Positions 35,981 to 46,123 of a stretch of DNA of 64,000 bases are shown here, in pieces. The stretch spans positions 310,001 through 374,000 of the forward strand of contig NZ_QJST01000001.1 of the NCBI RefSeq assembly GCF_003226255.1. The letters run 5' to 3'. The position numbers were made by a program, and so were the translations under genes. Source of the stretch: Idiomarina fontislapidosi (GTDB taxonomy: Bacteria > Pseudomonadota > Gammaproteobacteria > Enterobacterales > Alteromonadaceae). Each line of letters opens with the position of its first letter. The first letter of the stretch is position 1. The notes under the pieces were generated by a model. That model made no database searches. It had not been told where the DNA came from and saw only the letters and a list, made by a program, of their open reading frames with translations.

Positions 35981-36288
35981 TGCGGTTCACGAAACGGTGG
36001 CAGATCGACGGCGATCAGCTGACTGTTATGTAGAGTCAATGTGCCCTCATAACGTGATGTACCGTCGCTGCTAAAGCCCATGACAAATGTGCTACGCCAG
36101 CCGGGCTGGCGCCCCTTGAATGACCAGCGTGTGTTGACCTTTTCTAGGTCTAACATCTGCAAACCTTGCTGTTTGCAGTACCACATGGCGTGTTGGTAAG
36201 CGTGCTCAGTCTGTCGGCGGTGTTGCCAAAATAGCCAAGCAACACACAACAGCATGAGAAATAAGAGAGCATCAAAAAGTGTGATCAT
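35977..36288 (-). CDS. DUF3301 protein
   Basis: 103 residues with one N-terminal membrane helix (about 4-21) followed by RRQTEHAYQHAMWYCKQQGLQMLDLEKV and a small beta domain ending in a short acidic tail. This is the layout of DUF3301, a family found next to DUF3549, queuosine and syd/truC genes in Alteromonadales and Vibrio. It overlaps the DUF3549 stop by 4 bases, so the two are translated together. Role unknown. Confidence 0.85.
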   Translation of the reverse strand: MITLFDALLFLMLLCVAWLFWQHRRQTEHAYQHAMWYCKQQGLQMLDLEKVNTRWSFKGRQPGWRSTFVMGFSSDGTSRYEGTLTLHNSQLIAVDLPPFREPH

Positions 36289-37337
36289 GAAGCCTGCTGC
36301 GCCTTAAGCTGTAACAACTGTTGTTTAACGTCTGCTGATAATTCATCTTGCGCTATCTTTCTTAATACCAACGGGCGCAACTCGGGCAATGACACGGCAT
36401 CCTCAAATAAGGCTTGAAACCATGCTTGCTCGAGCGCCGCAATGCGTTGCAAATAACGCCCAAGCACCGCGTCATTCTGCAATGCTGGCCACAGCCTTGC
36501 ACCAATAACTGTCAGGGTGTTGGCGTCTAGCGGCTGTTCAAGTTGCTCGAATAGTCGCTTCTGTAATCGTTTGTCGTCGCTTACGCTCGCCAGCGCGCGC
36601 AGTGCGTACAAGGCCTGTGTGGTATCGGAGTGGCTCAGTTGCTCGATAAAGAAATCACGTAGTTTGGCCGGGATGAGGTGCTGCTCGAGTGCTTCGCACA
36701 AGTAACGTTGCACTGTGGGGGCATAATCGGTGTAACCTTTAGCGATTGCTTCGGCAAGTTGCGGTAAATTCATCAGACGTGCCGCACAGTCATGCAAACC
36801 TTGAACGCCAATGTGCTGCCAGTCATCATGTTTACCCATCAAGTACTCAGCCGTCGTATCAAAATACTGGCTCGGAGCCGCTTGGCGTTGCGATGAAATA
36901 TGCGCATGCAGTGCCGCTCGTTGTGTTTCGCTTGGGGTAAATAAATAAGGGTTATGCTTAAGTTGCTCTTCCTGTTCCTCGGTGAGAGCATCGGTTATTT
37001 GTTGACCGAGTGCTGATACGACATACTCCAAGTATTGATCGCGCGCAGCGACATTAAGCAAACCGCGCTCATCAAGTGGAAATTTCAGAAACCAAAGGTA
37101 GTCGTGTTGGGGCTGCTTTTTATGACGGAACAAGATGGCGAGGTGTGCATGACGCGCAAGTGGATACGGATGCGGCTGTTGCTGGTGTTCAATAGCTGCA
37201 AAGGTATCCAGCGGAATTTCGCTAAGCCGACGACCAAGGTCAAATACCTGATACTCGGTATCGCCTGCTGCTAAAAAATCACCAATTGTTGCTATCTTAT
37301 CAGTCACTAAACTTCTCCGTGCTTGAATTTCATTCAA
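36285..37337 (-). CDS. DUF3549 protein
   Basis: 350 residues, soluble, rich in helices and leucine. The N-terminal segment IATIGDFLAAGDTEYQVFDLGRRL and the following PYPLARHAHLAILFRHK, LWFLKFPLDERGLL are typical of DUF3549; the second half (ALYALRALASVSDDKRLQKRLFEQL) has a HEAT-like helical pattern. ATG 37337 is used; GTG 37307, ten codons in, would better match other members and avoids overlap with the control region of yqcC. First gene of a two-gene unit with DUF3301. Divergent from yqcC. Function unknown. Confidence 0.85.
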   Translation of the reverse strand: MNEIQARRSLVTDKIATIGDFLAAGDTEYQVFDLGRRLSEIPLDTFAAIEHQQQPHPYPLARHAHLAILFRHKKQPQHDYLWFLKFPLDERGLLNVAARDQYLEYVVSALGQQITDALTEEQEEQLKHNPYLFTPSETQRAALHAHISSQRQAAPSQYFDTTAEYLMGKHDDWQHIGVQGLHDCAARLMNLPQLAEAIAKGYTDYAPTVQRYLCEALEQHLIPAKLRDFFIEQLSHSDTTQALYALRALASVSDDKRLQKRLFEQLEQPLDANTLTVIGARLWPALQNDAVLGRYLQRIAALEQAWFQALFEDAVSLPELRPLVLRKIAQDELSADVKQQLLQLKAQQAS

Positions 37338-37400
37338 ATTTCAATCAGTATTGTCGCCATTATATCGGTTATCAAACCTAAAGTGGTAATGGAGTCTCCG

Positions 37401-37745
37401 ATGGAGCAGTATCAAAAAGCGGCCCGACTACTCGATCGCATCGAGCGAGAGCTTAATAGTTTGGGTCTCTGGCAATCTGATCAGCCGCCCGTTGAGGCGC
37501 TCGATAGCCAGCAACCGTTCGCTATGGACACCTTGGAATTTCACCAATGGCTTCAATTCATCATGATACCGCGAATGTGGTCATTGATCGATGCAAAACA
37601 GCCGCTACCCGACTCAATAGCAGTCAGTCCAATGGCGGCGCATTCTTATCGCAATGCGATTGAACAACATGAGCAACTCATCGAATTAGTCCGCGAGTTT
37701 GATGTCCTGTTAAGCGGAACCGATCCGCTTCAAGACGATGTCTGA
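37401..37745 (+). CDS. yqcC: YqcC family protein (DUF446)
   Basis: 114 residues from ATG 37401, with GGAG 6 bases upstream and the family N-terminus (YQKAARLLDRIERELNSLGLW). The motif PFAMDTLEFHQWLQFIMIPRM identifies YqcC. The fold is a small helical bundle; its role is unknown. Its final 8 bases overlap the start of truC (ATGTCTGA), and the yqcC-truC pairing is the same as in E. coli, which suggests a link to tRNA modification. Confidence 0.93.
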   Translation: MEQYQKAARLLDRIERELNSLGLWQSDQPPVEALDSQQPFAMDTLEFHQWLQFIMIPRMWSLIDAKQPLPDSIAVSPMAAHSYRNAIEQHEQLIELVREFDVLLSGTDPLQDDV

Positions 37746-38457
37746 GCCCCCCGTTTTAACGATCGTCTATCAAGACGAGTATCTCGTAGTGATTGATAAG
37801 CCCAGTGGCTTATTGGTGCACCGTAGTTGGATAGCCTCAGATGCACAGCAGTTCGCGATGCAGATACTGCGCGACCAGATTGGCCAGCGTGTGTTTCCCG
37901 TCCATCGTTTAGACCGTCCGACCTCTGGGCTGCTGGTTTTCGCGCTGTCGTCGGAAGTGGCAAGAGCACTTAATGAGCAATTTGCTGAACGCGAGATAAA
38001 AAAGGTATATCACGCAGTCGTACGGGGTTATGTGGATGATGCTGGCATCATCGATTACGCGTTAAAGGAAGAACACGATAAGATAGCGGATAAGCAAGCA
38101 CAAGCCGACAAACCAGCGCAGGAAGCGGTTACTGAGTACCAATGCAAGGCGCGGGTAGAGCTGCCTTTCAAAGTCAGTAAAAAACATGACACCAGTCGTT
38201 ACTCGTTAGTGAAGCTGATGCCTAAAACAGGACGAAAACATCAGTTGCGTCGGCATATGTCGCATATTCGACATCCAATTATAGGCGACACACGGCATGG
38301 GGAGGGGCGTCATAATCGCTTCTTCCGTGACCACTTTGATTGCCATCGATTAATGTTGGCTGCCACCGAGATTGAGTTTACGCACCCCGTGACGGGTGAG
38401 ACGTTAAACTTAGCGATTGACGTACCTGAGATACTCAAACGCCCGTTCCAAGCGTAA
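37738..38457 (+). CDS. truC: tRNA pseudouridine(65) synthase
   Basis: 239 residues, RluA-type pseudouridine synthase. The catalytic aspartate is Asp59 in VHRLDRPTSGLLVFAL; KTGRKHQLRRHMSHIRHPI and GDTRHGEGRHNRFFRDHF complete the RNA-binding and TruC-specific parts. It converts U65 to pseudouridine in certain tRNAs. The S4-like domain of many RluA enzymes is missing, as usual for TruC. The stop codon lies inside the stem-loop of the terminator that follows. Confidence 0.95.
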   Translation: MSEPPVLTIVYQDEYLVVIDKPSGLLVHRSWIASDAQQFAMQILRDQIGQRVFPVHRLDRPTSGLLVFALSSEVARALNEQFAEREIKKVYHAVVRGYVDDAGIIDYALKEEHDKIADKQAQADKPAQEAVTEYQCKARVELPFKVSKKHDTSRYSLVKLMPKTGRKHQLRRHMSHIRHPIIGDTRHGEGRHNRFFRDHFDCHRLMLAATEIEFTHPVTGETLNLAIDVPEILKRPFQA

Positions 38458-38466
38458 CGGGCGTTT
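38437..38466. terminator. Terminator shared by convergent truC and dapD
   Basis: AAACGCCCGTT, loop CCAAGCGT, AACGGGCGTTT: an 11-bp stem. On the plus strand it is followed by gctgTTTT and overlaps the truC stop (38455-38457). On the minus strand it lies 16 bases after the dapD stop, with only a short T-run (GTTT) in the stem. Confidence 0.75.
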
Positions 38467-38482
38467 GCTGTTTTAAGGCAAG

Positions 38483-39313
38483 TTATTCAGCACTACGTAA
38501 TAGTGCGTTGATACCGACTTTAGCACGTGTTTTGGCGTCAACACGTTTAACAATAATCGCTGCATATAGGCTATGAGAGCCGTCCGCAGAAGGCAATGCA
38601 CCAGGCACAACAACGGCACCTGCAGGTACGCGACCGTATAGGATCTTATCGTTTTCGCGGTCATAGATACGCGTGCTTTGACCAATGTAAACACCCATCG
38701 AAATAACCGCGCCTTCTTCGACAATAACGCCTTCAACGATCTCAGAGCGCGCACCGATAAAGCAGTTATCCTCGATAATCGTCGGGTTCGCTTGAAGAGG
38801 TTCAAGCACACCGCCGATACCGACACCACCTGACAAATGTACGTTTTTACCAATTTGAGCACATGATCCTACCGTCGCCCAGGTATCAACCATGCTGCCG
38901 TCACCTACGTAGGCACCGATGTTTACGTAACTCGGCATGACAACCACGTTGCGTCCGATGAAAGCGCCTTTACGAACCATCGCAGGGGGAACAACGCGCA
39001 TGCCTTCTGCGCGGAATCGAGCACTGTCGTAATCGGCAAATTTTGCGGGTACTTTGTCCCAAAAGCGAGTTTCGCCGCCTTCAATCAGGTCGTTATCGTT
39101 TAAACGAAATGACAGCAATACTGCCTTTTTGAGCCACTGATGAACAACCCACTCACCGGATATCTTCTCTGCGACGCGCAGTTCACCTCGGTCAATTTCA
39201 TCAATGATGTAACGTACGACTTCGCGTAGCTCGTCGTCATCGGTGCGCGGTGAAATTTGATCGCGCTGCTCAAATGCATCGTTAATTAACTTTTTGTACT
39301 TTTCAAACGACAT
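38483..39313 (-). CDS. dapD: Tetrahydrodipicolinate N-succinyltransferase
   Basis: 276 residues (E. coli 274). The N-terminal helical domain ([19 protein letters not shown]) is followed by a left-handed beta-helix of hexapeptide repeats (about 105-240: [20 protein letters not shown]) and a C-terminal helix. It transfers succinyl from succinyl-CoA to tetrahydrodipicolinate in lysine and diaminopimelate synthesis. I use ATG 39313, with GAGG 5-6 bases upstream; another ATG at 39331 overlaps the glnD stop but has no ribosome site. The map-glnD-dapD order is that of E. coli. Confidence 0.96.
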   Translation of the reverse strand: MSFEKYKKLINDAFEQRDQISPRTDDDELREVVRYIIDEIDRGELRVAEKISGEWVVHQWLKKAVLLSFRLNDNDLIEGGETRFWDKVPAKFADYDSARFRAEGMRVVPPAMVRKGAFIGRNVVVMPSYVNIGAYVGDGSMVDTWATVGSCAQIGKNVHLSGGVGIGGVLEPLQANPTIIEDNCFIGARSEIVEGVIVEEGAVISMGVYIGQSTRIYDRENDKILYGRVPAGAVVVPGALPSADGSHSLYAAIIVKRVDAKTRAKVGINALLRSAE

Positions 39314-39323
39314 GGTTGCCTCG

Positions 39324-41945
39324 TTATCCATCTAAATCATTAATAATCTGTTGTTTAAGCGCCAATTTTTGCTCGTCCGAAAGAGCTTCTCCTCGGTTTG
39401 ACGAGACAATAAATAAGTCTTCTGCTTGCTCACCTATGGTGGTAATTTTCGCCGCCAATAGGCTTACATCAAGGCGCTGTAAAATCGCCGCAAGTCGAGC
39501 CACAAGACCCGGTCTATCGAGCGCAACAAGTTCAAACGTGGTGCGTCCTCGATGCTTCACAGGCAAGAAGTTAACTTGTGTTTTGACACTAAAATTCTTT
39601 AACCGACGTGACAATGGCCGATTGTTTTTTGGCACAGTTCGTCGCTTATGCAAAACATCAAGGAGGTGTTGTTTAACTTCCTCAATCCGACGTGCTTCGG
39701 TGAGTGGCTTGCCATTGCGCTGTAGCAATACAAACGTATCCATCACAAAGCCATCGCGTGTCGCCAATATCTGTGCATCCAAAATATTGAGCTGCTGGCT
39801 ATCAAGTACGCCGGCCACGGCCGCAAACAAATGCCCTTCGTCATGGTGATAAACAAATAATTCGGTTGTTCCGTAATTGTTTTCATCACCAATCAAAATC
39901 AGTGGAAGTTCATCATCCCTGAGCTGCAATATGTGTTGGGAGTGCCAACTAATTTGCTCAGCGGTATGCCGGAAAAAGTAGTCAGCCGTAAAGCGTCCCC
40001 ACAACGCCAAAATGGCTTGTTTTTCGTAACCACCACTCAGCAATAAGGCCATTGCATTCGCTTTATTCTGCTGGATTTTATCACGAACGTCGAGTGTAGG
40101 TTTACTACTGTTTTGTTCTAATAAATAACGTGTAGCGTTATACAACTCTTCTAACAGGGTGGCTTTCCAGTTGTTCCATAATGAGTGATTGGTGGCACGA
40201 ATATCGGCGACGGTAAGACAATATAAAAAGTCCAGCCGCTCGACCGTATCAACGATATTGGCGAACTCTTGTACTACCTCAGGATCATGGATGTCGCGTT
40301 TCTGTGCTGTCACTGACATGGTCAAGTGATGTTCGACGAGCCAGCTAATCAGATCGCTGTCATCTTGGCTGTAGCGATGTTGCAAGCAAAAGTTGCTGGC
40401 GTCCATCGCGCCCAGTTCGGAATGGTCGCCGCCACGACCCTTCGCGATATCGTGGAAAATCCCAGCTAAATATAAGCAGTGCCGACGAGTCATTTGCGCA
40501 ACGCGTTCTTCGCAGAGCGGAAACTGACCCGCAAACTCGGGATCAGAAAAGCGATATAAATTGCGTACTAAACGAAAGGTATGCTCATCAACAGTGTACG
40601 CATGAAATAAGTCAAATTGCATTTGCCCAACTATCTGTTGCCATTGTGGCAGATAGCTGGCAATAACCCCGTGGTGGTGCATTAACGTGAAAGCACGTCC
40701 ACAACCTGCTGGGTGTTCAATGAGGCGTTTAAACCAAAAGCGACAATCAGCATCATAGCTTAGCGGCTCGTTAAGCTGAGCACGCGCGTTGCGTAACTGA
40801 CGAATGGTATGCGAATGAATACCCTCTATTTCAGGGTGCTCAGCAATGATAACAAACGCTCGAATTAACTGACTGTGATCGTTGAATACTTCATCGTGGC
40901 GGGCGCTGAGTAACTGTTGATTGATAGCAAAATGCTCGTCGATATCAACGGTATGATGCAGATCTTGAGGGCTCAAAATCGCCTGCTGAAAAAATTGCAG
41001 CAACATTTGATTCAATTCACTCACGCGCAATACGACTTTAAAGTAATCCTTCATCATCAGCTCAACGGAATGTTTTCCTTCATTGCCGTAGCCAAGACGT
41101 ACTGCAACACCGGGCTGAAAATCAAATAGTAAGCGATCTTCGCGCTTGCCCACCTCAAGGTGTAGGGCAAACCGAATACGCCATAACCAGTTCATGCACT
41201 CGCGTAGCTCAACAAACTCATCGGCTGTCATGTACCCAAATTCGACTAAGCTCTCGTCAGAATGGGTTTGGAAATGACGTTTAGCAATCCAGCCAATGGT
41301 TTGAATATCGCGCAGACCACCGGGACTGGATTTAATGTTGGGCTCAAGGTTGTAAGATGTGCCGTGATACTGCTGATGACGTTGTTTTTGTTCGTCGAGT
41401 TTGGCTTGATAGAAGTCACGACTCGACCACGGGAACTCCGATAACAACTGTTGTTCGTATTCACGAATAAGCGCGTCGTCACCGGTGATAGGGCGACTTT
41501 CAATTAAGTTGGTCGCGGTCGTAATATCCTCGGCAGCGGCACTCAAACATTGCGCGACTGTACGCACAGAATGCCCGACATCGAGATGTAAATCCCATAA
41601 GAAAGTGACGAACTCTGATACGGCGCAGCGAGCCAGAGTGTCCTCGCAATCCACTAGAATAAGCAGATCAATGTCGGAGCCAGGATGAAGGGTATGGCGT
41701 CCATAGCCGCCGACGGCAATCAATGCCATCGGCTCATTGGTAAATTCAAATCGCTGCCAGAGCTCAGCAAGTAGTTGGTCAAAAAACTGTGCGCGGTGGT
41801 GAATGAGCTCGTCAATATCGGCGGTGACAAAGTGACCTTCGGACCAGCGATGATAATGCGCAATTAAATCGCGGTAGGCGCCCGCCTCAAATGGCATATT
41901 TGAGGCAGGCCAGTGTGCGTAAAAGTCCGCTTGCTCAGTGTTCAT
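39324..41945 (-). CDS. glnD: Bifunctional uridylyltransferase/uridylyl-removing enzyme GlnD
   Basis: 873 residues. An N-terminal nucleotidyltransferase domain ([19 protein letters not shown], Asp91 and Asp93 binding metal) is followed by a helical linker, an HD hydrolase domain ([18 protein letters not shown]) and two C-terminal ACT domains (about 690-870) that sense glutamine. It uridylylates PII when nitrogen is short and removes the UMP when glutamine is plentiful. Stop lies within the dapD leader and start 5 bases after map ends, so the three genes are one unit. All catalytic motifs are intact. Confidence 0.97.
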   Translation of the reverse strand: MNTEQADFYAHWPASNMPFEAGAYRDLIAHYHRWSEGHFVTADIDELIHHRAQFFDQLLAELWQRFEFTNEPMALIAVGGYGRHTLHPGSDIDLLILVDCEDTLARCAVSEFVTFLWDLHLDVGHSVRTVAQCLSAAAEDITTATNLIESRPITGDDALIREYEQQLLSEFPWSSRDFYQAKLDEQKQRHQQYHGTSYNLEPNIKSSPGGLRDIQTIGWIAKRHFQTHSDESLVEFGYMTADEFVELRECMNWLWRIRFALHLEVGKREDRLLFDFQPGVAVRLGYGNEGKHSVELMMKDYFKVVLRVSELNQMLLQFFQQAILSPQDLHHTVDIDEHFAINQQLLSARHDEVFNDHSQLIRAFVIIAEHPEIEGIHSHTIRQLRNARAQLNEPLSYDADCRFWFKRLIEHPAGCGRAFTLMHHHGVIASYLPQWQQIVGQMQFDLFHAYTVDEHTFRLVRNLYRFSDPEFAGQFPLCEERVAQMTRRHCLYLAGIFHDIAKGRGGDHSELGAMDASNFCLQHRYSQDDSDLISWLVEHHLTMSVTAQKRDIHDPEVVQEFANIVDTVERLDFLYCLTVADIRATNHSLWNNWKATLLEELYNATRYLLEQNSSKPTLDVRDKIQQNKANAMALLLSGGYEKQAILALWGRFTADYFFRHTAEQISWHSQHILQLRDDELPLILIGDENNYGTTELFVYHHDEGHLFAAVAGVLDSQQLNILDAQILATRDGFVMDTFVLLQRNGKPLTEARRIEEVKQHLLDVLHKRRTVPKNNRPLSRRLKNFSVKTQVNFLPVKHRGRTTFELVALDRPGLVARLAAILQRLDVSLLAAKITTIGEQAEDLFIVSSNRGEALSDEQKLALKQQIINDLDG

Positions 41946-41950
41946 GTGGA

Positions 41951-42742
41951 TTAGTCGCTGTGATGAATGACACGCGGCAAATCGGTTTCTTCCTCACGTA
42001 AGGTTAGTACCTCGACGCCATCTTCAGTAACGAGTAGGGTGTGTTCCCACTGCGCGCTAAGACTGCGGTCTTTGGTGAGGACCGTCCAACCATCTTTCAT
42101 CAATTTGGTATGGCGTTTACCAGCGTTCAACATCGGCTCTATGGTAAAGCACATGCCTGGCTCCAATACTTCACCCGTACCTGCTTTGCCATAATGAAGT
42201 ATTTGTGGCTCTTCATGAAATACTGCACCGATACCGTGACCACAGTATTCACGCACGATCGAGTAGTTGTGCTGTTCGGCAAATTTTTGGATGACTTCTG
42301 CAAAATCGCCCAGCCGGATACCGGGTTTGACCATTTTTATGGCGCGGTAAAGTGATTCTTGTGTCGTGCGAACCAGACGGTCAGCAAGAATGGATGGTTT
42401 ACCCACCATAAACATTTTTGATGTATCGCCGTGATAGCCGTCTAGTTTCACCGTGACATCAATGTTCATGATGTCACCTTCTTTTAGTTTCTTCGGTCCT
42501 GGAATGCCGTGACACACACAATGGTTGACCGAAGTACAAATCGATTTAGGGAAACCGTGATAATTCAGTGGCGCTGGATAGGCGTTGTGCGCGACGATAT
42601 AGTCGTGACAAATTTTATCGAGCTCTTCTGTGGTGACACCCGGTTTGACGTGTTCACCAATCATTTCTAATACGCTGGCAGCTAAACGTCCAGCAGCGCG
42701 CATTTTTTCGATTTCTTCCGGCGTTTTTATCGATATACTCAT
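41951..42742 (-). CDS. map: Methionine aminopeptidase, type I
   Basis: 263 residues from ATG 42742 (E. coli 264), with the family N-terminus SIKTPEEIEKMRAAGRLAA. The dinuclear metal ligands are visible: aspartates in MNIDVTVKLDGYHGDTSKM, histidine in YCGHGIGAVFHEEP, and glutamates in CFTIEPMLNAG and WTVLTKDRSLSAQWEHT. It removes the initiator methionine from new proteins. First gene of map-glnD-dapD; the promoter lies in the divergent region with rpsB (a TGGTAGACT extended -10 on the minus strand is one candidate). An upstream extension of 18 codons is unlike the family. Confidence 0.96.
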   Translation of the reverse strand: MSISIKTPEEIEKMRAAGRLAASVLEMIGEHVKPGVTTEELDKICHDYIVAHNAYPAPLNYHGFPKSICTSVNHCVCHGIPGPKKLKEGDIMNIDVTVKLDGYHGDTSKMFMVGKPSILADRLVRTTQESLYRAIKMVKPGIRLGDFAEVIQKFAEQHNYSIVREYCGHGIGAVFHEEPQILHYGKAGTGEVLEPGMCFTIEPMLNAGKRHTKLMKDGWTVLTKDRSLSAQWEHTLLVTEDGVEVLTLREEETDLPRVIHHSD

Positions 42743-42858
42743 TAAATACGGTCTCTTAAATTTGCTACTTTTTTCATCGTTCACGCAGTCTACCAATTTA
42801 CGCGGCGCTTAGCCATGCTCGGATGCGGATCAGCGGCACCCAATTTACTGCTTTTTAA

Positions 42859-42887
42859 TTGCAGCATGGCTGGGGATATGGTATAAA
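42859..42887 (+). promoter_or_regulatory. rpsB promoter
   Basis: TTGCAG at 42859-42864, 17 bases, TATAAA at 42882-42887 (extended to TATAAAAT), then a GC-rich discriminator ATGCGCGC. Transcription would start near 42894, about 125 bases before the rpsB ATG. The GC-rich discriminator is typical of promoters under stringent control. Confidence 0.8.
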
Positions 42888-42893
42888 ATGCGC

Positions 42894-43018
42894 GCTTTTT
42901 AAAAGCAAAATTCACTTTAAATTTAAACCACACATATATCGACACATATCACGGGGTGCCCAATCGGGTCGTGCTATGGGGTATATGGAGGCTTAACCCC
43001 TACAAAAGGAAAAGTATT
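42894..43018 (+). promoter_or_regulatory. S2 (t44-type) autoregulatory leader of rpsB-tsf
   Basis: The 5' leader contains two potential hairpins: CACG...CGTG around CCCAATCGGG (about 42951-42974), and GGGGT (42978-42982) paired with ACCCC (42996-43000) around GGAGGCTTA. The sequence GGAGGCTTAACCCC just before the rpsB start resembles the conserved leader by which ribosomal protein S2 represses its own translation in gammaproteobacteria. The true ribosome site is AAAGGA (43005-43010). Boundaries are approximate. Confidence 0.65.
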
Positions 43019-43747
43019 ATGGCAAACGTGTCAATGCGTGACATGCTGAAAGCTGGTGTCCACTTCGGTCACCAAACTCGTTTCTGGAACCCAAAAATGA
43101 AACCATTCATTTTTGGCGCTCGCAACAAGATCCACATCATCAACCTTGAAAAAACTGTGCCTATGTTCAACGACGCGTTGAGCTACATGCAGCACGTTGC
43201 TTCAAACAAAGGTAAAATCTTGTTCGTTGGTACTAAGCGTGCAGCCGCTGAGCCTGTAAAGGAAGCAGCATTGAACTGTGGTCAGTACTTCGTAAACCAC
43301 CGTTGGTTAGGTGGTATGTTGACTAACTGGAAAACCGTTCGTCAATCAATCAAGCGTTTGAAAGATCTTGAAACCATGAGCCAAGACGGTACTTTCGACA
43401 AGCTAACCAAGAAAGAAGCGTTGGTTAATACCCGCGAAATGGAAAAGCTTGAAAAAGGCCTTGGCGGTATCAAAAACATGGGTGGCTTGCCTGACGTATT
43501 GTTCGTAATCGACGCTGATCACGAGCACATCGCTATTAAAGAAGCTAACAACTTGGGTATCCCTGTTGTTTCTGTTGTTGATACTAACTCAGATCCAGAT
43601 GGCGTTGACTACGTTATCCCAGGTAACGATGATGCAATCCGCGCAGTACAATTGTATTTAAATGCTGCTGCTGACGCGATCAAAGAAGCTAAATCAGCGC
43701 CAGTAGAAGCAAAAGACGCTGACGATTTTGTTGAAGCTACCGAATAA
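43019..43747 (+). CDS. rpsB: 30S ribosomal protein S2
   Basis: 242 residues, beginning [20 protein letters not shown], the invariant S2 N-terminus. [31 protein letters not shown] and [20 protein letters not shown] are typical. S2 joins the small subunit late and binds near the anti-Shine-Dalgarno platform. ATG 43019 follows AAAGGA; an in-frame ATG at 42956 is inside the regulatory leader. It is co-transcribed with tsf, 14 bases downstream. Codon use here is visibly more biased (many GTT, CGT, AAC, GAA codons) than in flanking genes, as expected for high expression. Confidence 0.98.
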   Translation: MANVSMRDMLKAGVHFGHQTRFWNPKMKPFIFGARNKIHIINLEKTVPMFNDALSYMQHVASNKGKILFVGTKRAAAEPVKEAALNCGQYFVNHRWLGGMLTNWKTVRQSIKRLKDLETMSQDGTFDKLTKKEALVNTREMEKLEKGLGGIKNMGGLPDVLFVIDADHEHIAIKEANNLGIPVVSVVDTNSDPDGVDYVIPGNDDAIRAVQLYLNAAADAIKEAKSAPVEAKDADDFVEATE

Positions 43748-43761
43748 TTGAGGATCTAACC

Positions 43762-44640
43762 ATGGCAATTACTGCTGCTCAGGTAAAAGAACTTCGCGAG
43801 CGCACTGGCGCTGGTATGATGGACTGCAAAAAAGCATTGCAAGAAGTTGGCGGCGACATGGAAGCTGCGATCGAGCTAATGCGTAAAAGCGGTCAAGCAA
43901 AAGCGGCTAAGAAAGCAGGTCGTGTTGCAGCTGAAGGTGTTATCTTAGTTAAATCAGAAGGTAACCAAGCGACATTAGTTGAGCTTAACTGCGAAACTGA
44001 TTTCGTTGCACGTGACGACAGCTTCTTGGCATTTGGCGAGAAAGTTATCAACGTGGCTTTCGCTAACAAAGAAAACGATGTTGAACAGTTGAAATCAGCT
44101 GACATCGGCGGCGAAACTGTTGATAAAACACGTGAAGACCTTATTGCTAAAATCGGCGAGAACATGAACGTACGTCGTGTTCAGACGATTGAAGAAGGTA
44201 ACACTGTTGCTACTTATACCCACGGCGCACGTATCGGTGTAGCTGTTGCATTGAATGGCGGCGATGAAGACTTAGCTCGTGACTTGTGTATGCACGTTGC
44301 GGCGAGCAATCCTCAGTTCGTTAAGCCAGAAGATGTTGATGCTGAAGTCGTTGAGAAAGAACGTTCTATTCAGGTTGATATCGCTATGCAAAGCGGCAAG
44401 CCTAAAGAAATCGCTGAGAAAATGGTCGAAGGTCGTATGCGTAAATTTACCGGCGAAATCAGCTTGACTGGTCAGCCGTTCGTAAAAGACCCATCAATGA
44501 CTGTTGGCGAATTGCTCAAGCAAGCGGGTGCTGATGTAGTCACATTCGTACGCTTTGAAGTGGGCGAAGGTATTGAGCGTAAAGAAGAAGATTTTGCTTC
44601 TGAAGTACAAGCTCAAGTGGCGGCGGCAAGCAAAGGTTAA
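43762..44640 (+). CDS. tsf: Elongation factor Ts
   Basis: 292 residues. The N-terminal UBA-like domain ([19 protein letters not shown]) is followed by the core with [16 protein letters not shown], the TDFV motif that contacts EF-Tu and promotes GDP release. The coiled-coil and C-terminal module follow. Co-transcribed with rpsB; a strong terminator begins about 40 bases after the stop. Codon bias is high, as for rpsB. Confidence 0.98.
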   Translation: MAITAAQVKELRERTGAGMMDCKKALQEVGGDMEAAIELMRKSGQAKAAKKAGRVAAEGVILVKSEGNQATLVELNCETDFVARDDSFLAFGEKVINVAFANKENDVEQLKSADIGGETVDKTREDLIAKIGENMNVRRVQTIEEGNTVATYTHGARIGVAVALNGGDEDLARDLCMHVAASNPQFVKPEDVDAEVVEKERSIQVDIAMQSGKPKEIAEKMVEGRMRKFTGEISLTGQPFVKDPSMTVGELLKQAGADVVTFVRFEVGEGIERKEEDFASEVQAQVAAASKG

Positions 44641-44680
44641 TTCTTTGTGCCAGGGTCCACAACCCCAATGTGAGTAATAG

Positions 44681-44716
44681 AAACCGCGTCTTGAGCGTTC
44701 AGGACGCGGTTTTTTT
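44681..44716 (+). terminator. Terminator after rpsB-tsf
   Basis: AAACCGCGTC (44681-44690), loop of 12, GACGCGGTTT (44703-44712), followed by more T for a run of eight. It separates the ribosomal pair from pyrH, which starts 26 bases later, and may allow partial read-through. Confidence 0.9.
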
Positions 44717-44742
44717 TGAAAAATGGATAGTGAGAGGCAAGC

Positions 44743-45477
44743 ATGAGTACCCACCCAAAACCAGCATATCGACGTATTCTTTTAAAACTCAGCGGTGAAG
44801 CGCTAATGGGCGATGAGCCTTTTGGTATCGACGCTAAAGTTCTGGATCGCATGGCTCAGGAGATCAAAGAGCTCGTTGAACTCGGGATCCAAGTGGGATT
44901 AGTCATCGGGGGTGGTAATTTATTCCGGGGCGAAGGACTTGCGAAAGCTGGAATGAACCGAGTGGTTGGTGACCACATGGGAATGCTTGCAACAGTAATG
45001 AATGGTTTGGCAATGCGCGATGCGTTACACCGTGCCTTTGTCAATGCACGTTTGATGTCTGCGATTGAGCTAACAGGCGTCTGTGACAGCTATAATTGGG
45101 CTGAAGCGATCAGCCTGCTAAAATCCGGCCGTGTTGTTATTTTCTCAGCGGGTACGGGCAATCCATTCTTTACTACTGACTCTGCCGCGTGTTTACGTGG
45201 TATTGAGATCGAGGCTGACGTGGTATTAAAAGGTACCAAAGTGGACGGTGTGTATTCTGACGATCCGGTCAGTAATCCAGACGCAACGTTGTATCGCCAT
45301 ATTAATTATCAAGATGTGCTTCAGCAACAGCTAAAAGTGATGGATTTAGCCGCCTTTACATTGGCTCGCGATCATGAGTTACCGATTCGTGTTTTCAACA
45401 TGAATAAGCCCGGTGCACTGAGATCCGTGATTCTAGGCGAAGAAGAAGGTACACTAATTAGCAAAGACGCTGAATAA
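44743..45477 (+). CDS. pyrH: UMP kinase
   Basis: 244 residues, amino-acid-kinase fold. [21 protein letters not shown] carries the phosphate-binding lysine and glycine loop; [21 protein letters not shown] and [19 protein letters not shown] are UMP and GTP-effector regions of bacterial hexameric UMP kinase. It phosphorylates UMP to UDP. GAGAGGCAAGC precedes the ATG. It follows the terminator of tsf and precedes frr by 22 bases, the usual order. Confidence 0.97.
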   Translation: MSTHPKPAYRRILLKLSGEALMGDEPFGIDAKVLDRMAQEIKELVELGIQVGLVIGGGNLFRGEGLAKAGMNRVVGDHMGMLATVMNGLAMRDALHRAFVNARLMSAIELTGVCDSYNWAEAISLLKSGRVVIFSAGTGNPFFTTDSAACLRGIEIEADVVLKGTKVDGVYSDDPVSNPDATLYRHINYQDVLQQQLKVMDLAAFTLARDHELPIRVFNMNKPGALRSVILGEEEGTLISKDAE

Positions 45478-45499
45478 TCGAAATAGAAAGGGTAAAACA

Positions 45500-46057
45500 G
45501 TGATTAACGATATTATTAAAGACGCAAAAGAGCGTATGGAAAAAAGCGTAGAGTCGCTTCGCAGTCAAATGTCTAAAGTGCGCACAGGGCGCGCGCACCC
45601 GAGCATTCTTGATAGTGTCATGGTGAACTACTATGGCGTCGATACGCCACTTAAACAGCTCGCTAACATTACGACGGAAGATTCACGTACGTTGGCATTG
45701 ACGCTGTTTGATAAGTCATCAACACAAGCCGTAGAAAAGGCAATTCTTACCTCTGATTTGGGTTTGAACCCTGCATCTGCAGGTGCGGTTATCCGTATCC
45801 CATTGCCGCCGCTGACCGAGGAACGTCGTCGTGACTTGGTTAAAATCGTGCGTGCAGAAGCGGAGCAAGCGCGTGTTGCAGTGCGCAACATCCGTCGTGA
45901 TGCCAACAATGATTTAAAAGAACTGTTGAAAGAGAAAGAAATCACCGAGGACGAGGAACACTCGGCAGAGGACGATGTCCAAAAGCTAACCGACACATAC
46001 GTTAAAAAGATCGATGAGTCGTTAAAAGCAAAAGAACAGGACTTAATGGAAGTTTAA
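45500..46057 (+). CDS. frr: Ribosome recycling factor
   Basis: 185 residues, begins at GTG 45500 after GAAAGGG. The three-helix stalk contains [21 protein letters not shown] and [19 protein letters not shown]; the small domain lies between (about 31-105). It splits post-termination ribosomes together with EF-G. A GTG start is common in this gene. Co-transcribed with pyrH; followed by a modest terminator. Confidence 0.97.
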   Translation: MINDIIKDAKERMEKSVESLRSQMSKVRTGRAHPSILDSVMVNYYGVDTPLKQLANITTEDSRTLALTLFDKSSTQAVEKAILTSDLGLNPASAGAVIRIPLPPLTEERRRDLVKIVRAEAEQARVAVRNIRRDANNDLKELLKEKEITEDEEHSAEDDVQKLTDTYVKKIDESLKAKEQDLMEV

Positions 46058-46078
46058 TTTCATTTCGTGCTCTAAATG

Positions 46079-46106
46079 ACGCCGTGTAGTATCTATGCGG
46101 CGTTTT
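46079..46106 (+). terminator. Weak terminator after frr
   Basis: ACGCCG (46079-46084) pairs with CGGCGT (46098-46103) across a 13-base loop with further partial pairing, followed by TTT and AATTATT. Short stem and short T-run suggest partial termination before uppS. Confidence 0.6.
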
Positions 46107-46123
46107 AATTATTGGCGGACAGC

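Noticed and set aside
42956-43018. Upstream in-frame start extending ribosomal protein S2 by 21 residues
   Set aside because: The segment is the RNA leader with hairpins; the conserved protein start and AAAGGA site are at 43019.
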